Shown here piece after piece: positions 7,523 through 15,024 of a stretch of DNA of 64,000 nt. The DNA is from Kibdelosporangium sp. MJ126-NF4 (GTDB lineage Bacteria > Actinomycetota > Actinomycetes > Mycobacteriales > Pseudonocardiaceae). Position 1 is the stretch's first letter, and each line of letters opens with the position of its first letter. The translations under genes and the position numbers were made by a program. The notes beneath the pieces are model-generated. The model did not search any database, was not told where the DNA came from, and saw only the letters and a list, made by a program, of their open reading frames with translations. The stretch spans positions 806,001 to 870,000 of the forward strand of contig NZ_CDME01000008.1 of NCBI RefSeq assembly GCF_000826545.1. The letters run 5' to 3'.

Positions 7523-9358
7523 TCAGATGTCGAGAACGATTCGTTGGCCGAGGGCCCGCGACACGCAGGGGTAGATGACGTCGGTTCGGTTTCGCTCGTG
7601 GGGCTGTAGTACGTCGTCTCGGTGGTCCGGGGTACCGGCGAGTACGCGGGTGGCGCAGCTGCCGCATATTCCGTTCTCGCAGGACAGATCAACGCTGGGG
7701 TCGACGTCCTGGATGGCGGCCAGCAGGCTCTGCCCGGCCGGTACGGTGACCACTTCGCCGCTGCGACGGAACTCGGCCTCGAACGGTAGGTCGGTGCTGG
7801 TGTCCGCGCGGCCGCTGGCCGCGAAGCGCTCCGTGTGCAGTGTGCCGTGTGGACACGCTACGGGCATCAACGTTTCCATTGTCTTCATCAAGGTCTCCGG
7901 TCCGCAGCAGTACACCGCTGTTCCCCCTGGCGTGCTGCGCAGCAGTTGGGCAAGGTTCGGCCTGGGTGTGGTGTCCGAGGGCGCCAGCGTTACGCGGCCC
8001 GGGTACCGGCGGACCAGCATCTCGGCGAAGGCCATGCCGGTGAGCGACCGGCCGCGATACACCAGCCGCCAGTCGGCGCCCTCGCTGGCCAGTCGATGGA
8101 TCATGGGCAGGAACGGTGTGATTCCGATGCCTCCGGCGACGAACAGGTACGCCGGGGCCGCCGCCAACGGGAAGTTGTTGCGCGGTCCGCGAATCCCGAT
8201 GGTCGCGCCGACCGGAAGTCCATGGATCTCGGTCGAGCCGCCACGTCCGTTCGGTTCCTTCAGGACCGCGATCCGGTACGTGTCGCGCTCAGCCGGATCA
8301 CCGAACAGCGAGTACTGGCGCTGCCGTCCGGATGGCAACACCACGTCGATGTGTGCGCCCGGTTCCCAGGTTGGCAACGACTGCCCCGGTATCGGGCGTA
8401 GGGCCAGTGCCACGGTGCCGTCGGCGATGACGCGTTTGTCGGCCACGGTGACCGGCACCGCCGCGTTGGCGACGCGACGTGGACGTGCTGACGTTCGCTT
8501 GCCCCGCTTGGTTTTGCCTCCGGGCTTGTAGAGCGACAGCAACACCGCGGCGACGAGGTTGATCAGCGCGAAGGTGAAGCCGCCGAACACCGTTTCCGGC
8601 AGGCTACCCAGGTCCGGTGCGGCGCCCGTGGTCGCGAGCCGGTCCGCGTCAGCCGCGGCTGCCACGAGCCGGTTGTGTAGGAAACCGAACGCCAGGACGA
8701 GGATGGACACGGATATCGCCAGTTTGATGGCCACCCAGTAGTACCTGACCAGGCCCCACGGCGTCACGATACCGACCGCGATACCAGACAGGGTCGAGGC
8801 GAAGTTCGCCCACGGCAGCAATGTCAGATCGAACGACTCCATCAGCCGGTAGGTCACCAGCATGACCTCGGCGTCGCGAGTGGTCATCGCGACGACCGAC
8901 ATGGCCACGATCGTCGCGGTGATACCGACCCAGCTGGCCGAGGCGATCACATGTGTCGCGACAAGTGCCTTCCTCGCCTTGGGCCGCACCTGACCGGCCA
9001 GCAGGGCCAGAATCGGCACTGCGAACCACAGCCCGAGCAACGCGAGCAGATCGTTGACGACGAACGCCTGTACGACGGTCAGTACCACCAGCACCCAGCC
9101 GGCGAGCAACACGATCGCGCGGCGACCGGCTTGTCGCGCAACCAGAACCCAAAGCCCCGCCGCGACAACAGCGATACCGAACCACAGTGGATTGCGCAAG
9201 GTCGGCAGTACGACGGGGATGGGCAGTGGCACCACCATCGCGACAGTCGCGAGGATCGCGTAGCCACACAGCATCACCTGTGCACCGCGTGGGCCGGACG
9301 GTTGAGCGGTTCTCATGCCATTGCGGTGCTGGGGTGGGGCCGACGGCGGCGGTGACAT
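7523..9358 (-). CDS. Membrane-anchored flavin/2Fe-2S oxidoreductase fusion
   Basis: 611 aa. Residues 25-285 contain about seven hydrophobic helices, with a DUF2269-like region (THVIASASWVGIT). Residues 310-520 are a ferredoxin-NADP reductase module: RQYSLFGDP (flavin), GPRNNFPL, FVAGGIGITPFLPM (nucleotide) and YCCGPETLM. Residues 540-611 are a plant-type ferredoxin, with CENGICGSC and a later C (IYPCVSRA) as the 2Fe-2S ligands. This is the order of phthalate-dioxygenase-type reductases with an added membrane domain. It should pass electrons from NAD(P)H to an unknown partner at the membrane. GAGGAG lies 7 nt before the ATG. A palindrome sits just upstream, and a PadR gene is divergent. Confidence 0.85.
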   Translation of the reverse strand: MSPPPSAPPQHRNGMRTAQPSGPRGAQVMLCGYAILATVAMVVPLPIPVVLPTLRNPLWFGIAVVAAGLWVLVARQAGRRAIVLLAGWVLVVLTVVQAFVVNDLLALLGLWFAVPILALLAGQVRPKARKALVATHVIASASWVGITATIVAMSVVAMTTRDAEVMLVTYRLMESFDLTLLPWANFASTLSGIAVGIVTPWGLVRYYWVAIKLAISVSILVLAFGFLHNRLVAAAADADRLATTGAAPDLGSLPETVFGGFTFALINLVAAVLLSLYKPGGKTKRGKRTSARPRRVANAAVPVTVADKRVIADGTVALALRPIPGQSLPTWEPGAHIDVVLPSGRQRQYSLFGDPAERDTYRIAVLKEPNGRGGSTEIHGLPVGATIGIRGPRNNFPLAAAPAYLFVAGGIGITPFLPMIHRLASEGADWRLVYRGRSLTGMAFAEMLVRRYPGRVTLAPSDTTPRPNLAQLLRSTPGGTAVYCCGPETLMKTMETLMPVACPHGTLHTERFAASGRADTSTDLPFEAEFRRSGEVVTVPAGQSLLAAIQDVDPSVDLSCENGICGSCATRVLAGTPDHRDDVLQPHERNRTDVIYPCVSRALGQRIVLDI

Positions 9359-9370
9359 CCGATACTCCTC

Positions 9371-9392
9371 AATTAGTCGATATCGACTAGTT
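9371..9392. promoter_or_regulatory. Probable PadR operator
   Basis: A 16-bp perfect palindrome, TAGTCGATATCGACTA (9374-9389), extended by AA/TT arms. It lies 13 bp before the reductase start codon and between that gene and the divergent padR-family gene, so binding would block transcription of the reductase and possibly autoregulate. Confidence 0.65.
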
Positions 9393-9564
9393 GATTCTGA
9401 CTGCCTCGCCTGTGCGGCTCATCCGGGCTTCCCCTGAACTTGTCCCTGAGGGACACCTCAGGGCTCCGCTATCGGCTGCCACACGACGGACTGCGCTGGC
9501 ATGCTTGACTGGTGTGGACACACGTGAGGTGTCACAGGCAGAGGCAAGTGCGGAGGGCGTGGCG

Positions 9565-10161
9565 GTGAGGCGAGATAGAGCGAGTAACCCGCTCGCGCTG
9601 GCCGTGCTCGCGTATCTGTCGGAACGGCCCATGCATCCGTATGAGCTGGGCAAGTTGTTCAAGGAGCGCGACGCTCAGGAGAGCATCAAGTACAAGCACG
9701 CGTCCCTGTACATGGTGGTCGGCCAGCTCAACCGGTCCGGCTACATCGAGGCGCAGGAAATGGTGCGCGACGGCCAGCGTCCAGAGCGCACCGTGTACCG
9801 GCTCACCGAGGCCGGGCGTACCGAACTGCACGGTCGAATGCGCGAGCTGGTGTCCTCGCCGGTGAAGGAATACCCTCAATTTCTCGCCGCGCTGGCCCTG
9901 ATAGTCGTGCTGCCCCCGCACGAGGTGACCGAACTTCTCGATGACCGGCTACGCGCCCTCGCCGAGCAGGCCGAGCAGCTCGCAACGACCATACGCGGCG
10001 CCAAGGACTTCGACCAACTGTTCGTCGCCGAGTACGACTACCGACTGGAACTGGTCAAAGCCGAGCAACGGTTCATCCGACGGTTCCGCGGACACGTCCT
10101 TGATGGCGGGCCAACCTTCGGCACCTTCTGGCGTCAACTACACGGCGGCGAGCCAACCTGA
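9565..10161 (+). CDS. PadR family transcriptional regulator
   Basis: 198 aa from GTG 9565, chosen because GGAGG lies 8 nt before it; the longer upstream frame has no domain. Residues 6-90 are the PadR winged helix (NPLALAVLAYLSERPMHPYE, then KHASLYMVVGQLNRSGYIEA, then ERTVYRLTEAGRTEL). Residues 95-195 are the helical Vir_act_alpha_C dimerisation part. PadR proteins are usually repressors released by small aromatic or drug ligands. It is divergent from the membrane reductase, with a palindromic site between them, so that gene is the likely target. Confidence 0.88.
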   Translation: MRRDRASNPLALAVLAYLSERPMHPYELGKLFKERDAQESIKYKHASLYMVVGQLNRSGYIEAQEMVRDGQRPERTVYRLTEAGRTELHGRMRELVSSPVKEYPQFLAALALIVVLPPHEVTELLDDRLRALAEQAEQLATTIRGAKDFDQLFVAEYDYRLELVKAEQRFIRRFRGHVLDGGPTFGTFWRQLHGGEPT

Positions 10162-10488
10162 GAACTGTGCCGATCGACTGGCCGTGCCAGACGTGCGGAT
10201 GCCCGCTTGCCGCGAACTGCCGACAAACATCGCTGTTGCTCGCGCCAGGCTCGATGGCCAGCAGCCGTAGGCCATCGAGACGACGAAATGTGGAACCTTC
10301 GTCACCGACGACACCCAAGGGGAGCGGCAGCGTGCCGAACAGATGCCGGGCGGTTACGTCAGATGACACCTGAACTGTGATCGCGCTGTTCACAACCGTG
10401 CTTTGTGGACAGTGGCCCGTGTTGAGTGGAGCGGCATGCGTACCACTCGCTCGTTCGTCGGCGCTATGCATTCGACGCTCGGCTGTGC
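10162..10488. other. Region without a recognisable gene
   Basis: About 330 bp between padR and the SARP ATPase fragment. A minus-strand frame (VTARHLFGTLPLPLGVVGDE and neighbours) has a protein-like feel but I cannot assign it. Given the decay on the right, this may be further eroded coding sequence. Confidence 0.35.
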
Positions 10489-10815
10489 ATCATCGGTCCC
10501 GACCGCGTCAACGCCGAACCCGATGCCGTCATCGACCTGATCCGGCGCTGTGCTCGGCTGCCGCTGGCCTGCGCATCGCCGCAGGCAAGGTCGCGGCACA
10601 CCCTGACACCATGCTCACCGGGGTGATCGCCGCCCTAGCGGACGAACGTGGCCGGCTGGATGTACTCAACCACGGCAACGACGAGCGAGCAGCGATCCGA
10701 GCGGTGTTCGACTGGTCCTACCTGCGCCTGCCAGCTCAGCATGCCCGACTCTTCTGACGCCTGAGCTTGCACCCCGGTACTGCGGCTGTCAGAGTCACCC
10801 CGGGATACCGCTGAC
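10489..10815 (+). pseudogene. Remnant of AfsR/SARP-type NB-ARC ATPase regulator
   Basis: Three pieces in shifting frames follow the end of the NB-ARC domain of SARP regulators. Frame one gives IIGPDRVNAEPDAVIDLIRR and CARLPLA. After a one-base loss, frame two gives LRIAAGKVAAHPDTML, ADERGRLDVLNHGN and IRAVFDWSYLRLPAQHARLF, then TGA where relatives have Arg, then RLSLHPG. The usual signature is GLPLALRIAA...RLDxL...VRAVFxWSYxxLxxxxARxFRxLGLHPG. The DNA-binding, Walker A and TPR parts are gone. SARP regulators usually sit in antibiotic clusters, so this may be a relic of one. Confidence 0.68.
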
Positions 10816-10881
10816 CCCTTGGCCCTTGTGCAGTGTCGTCGTTGCCGCTGCGCATGGCTGCGCCGAGTGCCGGGCAGGTTC

Positions 10882-11766
10882 CTATGGGGTGAACCAGTCG
10901 GCTGGAACCAGGGCTCCTTGGCCGTCTCGCCATCGTTGAATCACAGCGGAGTTGAAGACTGGCTGTTCCAGGTCGGCGTGTTCCATGGCGATCACCTGGA
11001 GCGATCCGTTCGAGGCGTTGATGGTGTCGGCGATGGTCTGGTAGACGCGCAGGAGGGCGGTCCGGTCGGATTCTTGGAACGGTTGCAGGGCCGTTCCTTT
11101 GTAGTCGGCGGGAAAGTAGACCTGGGAGGGTTGGTCGAAGATGAGGATCTGGGGCACTGGCCGGTCGTGATCGGTGAACCACTCGTGCAGGCTCAGCATG
11201 GTCGCCAGGTGGTAGCCCAGCCAGTTCTGGCCGCCGCCCATCTCGTTGAGGGGGACGGGGCCGACGCGGGTGTCGGCGACGACACTGAGGTGGCGCAGGT
11301 CCAGGCGTGCGGGGGCGTCTGAGTGTTCGAGGGCGAGTGCCTGGGCTTTCTCGGAGATCTTCTGGTTGATTAGCGACAGGCTGCTGTTGACTCGATCAGT
11401 TTGGATGTCGTCGCCGAGGGCTTCTTCCAGGTTCTCGATGGCGGTGCGCATCTCCTCGCGGAGGTCGGGCGTGCGGGGGGCGATCTCGTAGCGTTCGGCG
11501 TTTTCGAGAAACATGCTGATGCGGCCGCTGACGGATGCGGCGCGCAGGGTGGTGTCGCGCGGCTGAGCGGATGCCCGCTTCGAGGGCTTCTTGCTCGTCG
11601 CGGTTTGTGGCCAAAGCCTGCCGGATCTCGCGGAGTGCCTCTTCCTGTTCGGCGATCATCGTCTGGATGTGGGGAGTGTCGTCGCTGACGAATAGAACCC
11701 TGGCGTTGAGCTCGTCCAGGTCGGTGCGCAGCGCGGTGACGATGTCGTTCGCACCTGTGACGGTGC
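10882..11766 (-). pseudogene. DUF3732 ATPase (ABC-3C type) remnant
   Basis: The last 210 codons (10882-11514) are an intact C-terminus: SGRISMFLENAERYE, VADTRVGPVPLNEMGGGQNW (signature-like), LGYHLATMLSLHEWF, and the Walker B-like FDQPSQVYFPADY. This is the DUF3732 family of SMC-like ABC ATPases that work in three-component ABC (ABC-3C) conflict systems. Upstream, a coiled-coil stretch (NDIVTALRTDLDELNARVLF, EQEEALREIRQALATNRDEQ) continues in another frame; the join SAQPRDTTLRAAS shows a frameshift around 11560-11600. At about 11766 the gene stops abruptly against a plus-strand hydrolase; the Walker A half and the partner genes are missing. Confidence 0.75.
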
Positions 11767-11767
11767 T

Positions 11768-12523
11768 GTGGCGCCCACGGTGGTGCTCGTGCACGGCCTG
11801 GCCGGTTCGACGGCATGGTGGGACCCAGTGCTGCCGGCATTGCGGGACTTGCACGTGGTGCGGGTGGACCTGCTCGGGCATGGCAGATCAGCCAAACCGG
11901 CCGATGGCTACGGCATCGGGGAGCAAGCGCGCAGGGTCGGGGCCGTGCTCGATCAGCTCGGGGTGCGCCGCGCGAGCGTCGTCGGGCATTCCACCGGCGG
12001 CGCCGTCGCCACGTCGCTGGCCGAGCAGCGCCGCGACCTGGTGGCGGCGATCGCTCTGATCGACACCGGCCCACGGGCGGACGCGTTCCTCGGCGACAGC
12101 GTCGTCGCGCGCCTGATCACCACGCCGGTGGTGGGGGAGCTGATCTGGCGGCTGCGCACCGACGGCACGATCCGCGACGCACTGAGCACCGCGTTCACCC
12201 GCGAGGTGCGGATCCCCGACCAGATCATCGCCGACATCCGGGGCATGACCTACCGCAGCCTCACCGCGACCGACGAGGCGGTCGACGCGTTCCTGAAGCA
12301 ACAGCCCATCCCCGACCGGCTCGCCGACCTCGGCCTGCCGACCCTGGTGATCTTCGGCTCGCAGGACCGGCGATGGCAGCCGTCCTCCGCCCAGGACTAC
12401 CGCCCAGACCCCCACGCCCGCATCGAGATCCTCGACGGTGTCGGCCACACACCCATGTACGAGGCCCCCGACACCACCGGAGCCCTCCTGCATGGCTTCG
12501 CCGTCGAAACCGCACCACGCTGA
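11768..12523 (+). CDS. Alpha/beta hydrolase
   Basis: 251 aa. The catalytic frame is complete: oxyanion-side VLVHGLAGS near the start, nucleophile elbow VVGHSTGGAV, acid FGSQDRRW and His in GVGHTPMYE. The lid lies between residues 115 and 190. The GTG at 11768 has no Shine-Dalgarno, and relatives have 10-20 more residues before the first strand, so the 5' end was probably cut at the same junction that truncated the DUF3732 gene. Whether it is still expressed is unclear. Substrate unknown; this branch includes haloperoxidase- and esterase-like enzymes. Confidence 0.8.
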   Translation: MAPTVVLVHGLAGSTAWWDPVLPALRDLHVVRVDLLGHGRSAKPADGYGIGEQARRVGAVLDQLGVRRASVVGHSTGGAVATSLAEQRRDLVAAIALIDTGPRADAFLGDSVVARLITTPVVGELIWRLRTDGTIRDALSTAFTREVRIPDQIIADIRGMTYRSLTATDEAVDAFLKQQPIPDRLADLGLPTLVIFGSQDRRWQPSSAQDYRPDPHARIEILDGVGHTPMYEAPDTTGALLHGFAVETAPR

Positions 12524-12530
12524 CCCGGCA

Positions 12531-12905
12531 TCACCACTCATCCGCCGCAGCGATCGCAGCCTGGGCTTGAGGGGGAGTGAGCTTGTTGTCCTGTCGGCTG
12601 GTCAGGTGCTGGTAGCGAGCCGCGTAGACGGGGGTTGGCGCGTTGGGCTCCCCAGGCGGCCAGGCGCAGGCTGGGCGTCTTTGACCGGTGAGTTTGGTGC
12701 GGCCGGTGAACGTGCCGGAGGGCTTCTCGCGTGGTGCCAGGCCAGCGTGTTCGACCAAGGCGCGGGCGGTGGCGAACCGGGCGGGGTCGCCGGTCTCGGC
12801 CAGGATCGCCGCGGCGCCGATCGCTGACAGGCCAGTGATGGAGGTGCCCAGTCCGGTGAGCCGCAACTCATCGAGGACACCGGTCATCCGGGCTTCGGTG
12901 TCGGC
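12531..12905 (-). mobile_element. IS110-family transposase, C-terminal fragment
   Basis: The minus strand gives LADTEARMTGVLDEL, TSITGLSAIGAAAILAETGD, FATARALVEHAGLAPRE and SGTFTGRTKLTGQ, the transposase_20 (RuvC-distal) half of IS110/IS1111 transposases. After that one frame gives RPACAWPP while the family-like LRLAAWGAQRANP lies in another frame, and the first frame recovers at VYAARYQHLTSRQDNKLTP. Two compensating indels near 12690 and 12645 explain this. The N-terminal DEDD half and the ends are missing, so it cannot move. It directly abuts the hydrolase gene. Confidence 0.8.
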
Positions 12906-13330
12906 CAGGGGTTGTGGTGCGCATTCGGTCGTCGGGCGCGGTGACGCAGGACGAGCGGCACTGGGTTGATTAGTGGCCCTGCTGGACTTCCTCAATCCAG
13001 TACCCTTAGAACGCCGCACCACGTAACTACTATCGAGTCACGTCAACGCCAACCTGACAGCGTTCGCAGCACCCGCCCTGTCGCAGTTGGCCGCACAGCA
13101 CGAGGAGATCACGAGGCGTCGGGTGGCCCGTGACTCAGGAGAACAACGTCCGCGTCTTGCCGCAGGCGCTGGAGCTTTGAGGCTATGACGGCTGGTTCGA
13201 CGGTGTGGTGGGCAATGGGTGCTCGGTTGAGACAGAGGGTTGACGCATCAGCGTTCACAGGTACCGCGGCGCTTTCCGACATCGGGAGCGGGGGAGGCAT
13301 TCCCAAAGGTGTGTGGTTCAGACCGAAGGT
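12906..13330. other. Region without a recognisable gene
   Basis: About 425 bp between the IS110 fragment and the ArsC-like gene. Short frames on both strands have no family I recognise. It may hold the lost IS110 5' part in decayed form. Nothing else is seen. Confidence 0.35.
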
Positions 13331-14011
13331 TCATGGGGCGGTGCAGGGTGTGGGTTCGCCGCGTAGGTCGCTGACCAGGTTTCGCGTGTGCTGTTCGATG
13401 GTGTCTCGTACCTGACGGATGTCCTCGATGCGGTGACTCGTCGTGTCGTCGAGTCGCCAGTCGAGATGCCGTTTGCCGGGGACAGCGGGGCAGGACTCGG
13501 CGCAGCCTATCGTGATCACTACGTCGGCGGCTTGGGCGATCTCCGATGTGCGGGGTGTGGGGAATTCGTGCGAGATGTCTATGTCACGTTCGGTCATGAC
13601 CGAGATGGCGGAGTGGGTGATCTCGTGGCCCGGTTCGGAGCCGCCGGACCAAGCAACGGCGCCGTCGCCGGTCAGGTGCCTGAAGAATCCGAGCGCCATT
13701 TGGCTTGCCTCGTCATCGTGCGGGCTGAGGAATAGTACGGCAGGTTTGCCATCGTGGCCGTGTCCGTCCGTTTTGATCAGTGCCTCCAGTCGTTGCTGGG
13801 TAAAACGCTCGGCTCGGTGGAGGAGGACGTCGGCATTACTGGTACAGGAGATGAGTTGCGTGTAGCTGGAGTGCAGCAACGGTCCGATGGTCGCCGCGGC
13901 GACGATGCCGTCGAACCGCATCCGCAGCCGCGTCCCTGCGGTGCATAAGGCCAGGCGCTGGACGACGTCGAGATAGGGCAGCTCAACCACCGTAGCCTCC
14001 GAACGGTGCAC
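13331..14011 (-). CDS. ArsC-like protein lacking the catalytic cysteine
   Basis: 226 aa. Residues 5-85 are the three-helix bundle found before actinobacterial arsenate-mycothiol transferases (LPYLDVVQRLALCTAGTRLR). Residues 90-215 follow the low-molecular-weight phosphatase fold of ArsC: VLFLSPHDDEASQMALGFF, then FPTPRTSEIAQAADVVITIG and the end motif GKRHLDWRLDD. Active enzymes read VLFVCxHNxGRSQMA here; this one has Ser for Cys, Asp for Asn and Ala for Arg, all in frame. It therefore should not reduce arsenate and may be a binding protein or sensor. A long structured leader and a MerR-type operator precede it. Confidence 0.8.
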   Translation of the reverse strand: MHRSEATVVELPYLDVVQRLALCTAGTRLRMRFDGIVAAATIGPLLHSSYTQLISCTSNADVLLHRAERFTQQRLEALIKTDGHGHDGKPAVLFLSPHDDEASQMALGFFRHLTGDGAVAWSGGSEPGHEITHSAISVMTERDIDISHEFPTPRTSEIAQAADVVITIGCAESCPAVPGKRHLDWRLDDTTSHRIEDIRQVRDTIEQHTRNLVSDLRGEPTPCTAP

Positions 14012-14095
14012 TGTGCATGGTGCGGTCGCGCAGTTTGATCGCTCATCGCGATCGACTTGCCTGAACGGCGTCGAGACTCGTCGACCCGCCGTTAG

Positions 14096-14129
14096 GGGGG
14101 CGAATCCCCCGTGTGGCGGCTGAGGCCAC
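14096..14129 (-). promoter_or_regulatory. Structured leader of the ArsC-like gene
   Basis: In the mRNA sense (minus strand) two hairpins lie in tandem: GTGGC/GCCAC (14113-14117 with 14125-14129) and GGGGG-loop-CCCCC (14096-14110). They sit between the MerR-type promoter near 14165 and the start codon at 14011, leaving a leader of about 150 nt. An attenuator is possible; no leader peptide was identified. Confidence 0.45.
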
Positions 14130-14164
14130 GTCGCAGACCGACGTGCGGCGCGGCCACCGCCATC

Positions 14165-14187
14165 ATACTACTGTAACGTAAGAGTAG
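14165..14187 (-). promoter_or_regulatory. MerR-type operator/promoter, copy A
   Basis: In the minus sense ACTCTTACGTTACAGT (14170-14185) overlaps a -10 box TAGTAT (14165-14170). It matches copies B (16292) and C (18448), each pointing at its own gene. No good -35 is visible, as expected for a MerR-activated promoter. Confidence 0.65.
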
Positions 14188-14261
14188 AGTTCGTGTGCCC
14201 GTTAGGCGTCACGCTTTTGTCCAGCCCTGTCGGATGGTGATCGCCGTGACCGGGGGGAGCG

Positions 14262-14915
14262 TCAGGATGCGGTGAGAGTGAGGCTGTCAGGGATGGCGTC
14301 GAAGGCTTCTTCGACACGGTTCGTGAGGGTGGCGATTCCCGCGCCGCCACGGAGGCCGCCGCCCTGACCGCGAAGGTGGCGGATCCAGTTCTTGGCGCCG
14401 CAACGCCATGCGCTGAGGGCGAATTCGCCGAGGAGGCGGAGGCGGACGTCGTCGCGGCTGTCGATGCCGAGTTTGTCTTCGAGGATGTCGACGAGGGTGT
14501 CCTGGGTTTGCATGGACAGCAACACGCTGTGGTCGCGCAGCGTGGGTGTGCGGGCGGCGAGTCCGCGTGTGGGCAGGAAACGTCGCGCCCAGTCTTGGCC
14601 GAGGCCGGTCAGGGCGCTGGTCAATGTTTCGCGCAGGGCGGTGAGGACTGACCCGTGGATGTCTCGTGTCCGGACTTCCTCTGTGTAGGCGTTCCACAGT
14701 TCGAGTTCGGCGGCGAGAGCGACGTCTTCTTTGGAGGTGTAGTTGGCGTAGAAGGTGCGCTTGGAGACTTCGGCCTGTGCGGCCAGTTCGTCCACCGTGA
14801 CCGTGTCGAAGCCCTTGTCCAGGAACAGTCGTAGCGCGGTCTCGGCCAGCGTCCTACGGGTGCGCAGCTTCTTGCGCTCGCGCAGCGGCAGGGCGTGATC
14901 GGGCGGCGTGGTCAT
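14262..14915 (-). CDS. TetR family regulator
   Basis: 217 aa. Residues 13-60 hold the TetR HTH: RTRRTLAETALRLFLDKGFD then VDELAAQAEVSKRTFYANYT. The C-terminal half is a typical helical ligand domain. It is divergent from the MFS gene at 15025 with a 30-bp inverted repeat between them, so it most likely represses that exporter and itself, and is relieved by the exporter's substrate. The nearest relatives have the same TetR/MFS layout. Confidence 0.9.
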   Translation of the reverse strand: MTTPPDHALPLRERKKLRTRRTLAETALRLFLDKGFDTVTVDELAAQAEVSKRTFYANYTSKEDVALAAELELWNAYTEEVRTRDIHGSVLTALRETLTSALTGLGQDWARRFLPTRGLAARTPTLRDHSVLLSMQTQDTLVDILEDKLGIDSRDDVRLRLLGEFALSAWRCGAKNWIRHLRGQGGGLRGGAGIATLTNRVEEAFDAIPDSLTLTAS

Positions 14916-14970
14916 CGCTGGTCAGCGTAGCGCAGCGCACCGCAGGTGAAAACTCCACTGGGCCTTTTAT

Positions 14971-15000
14971 GCAACTCGGTCTACTCTGAAACTGAGTTGC
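14971..15000. promoter_or_regulatory. TetR operator between tetR and MFS gene
   Basis: Inverted repeat of 10-bp arms, GCAACTCGGT (14971-14980) and ACTGAGTTGC (14991-15000), with one mismatch and a 10-bp spacer. Its position, about 20 bp before the MFS start, fits repression. Confidence 0.7.
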
Positions 15001-15024
15001 TTACTGTTCGGTGGAGGGGTGATG

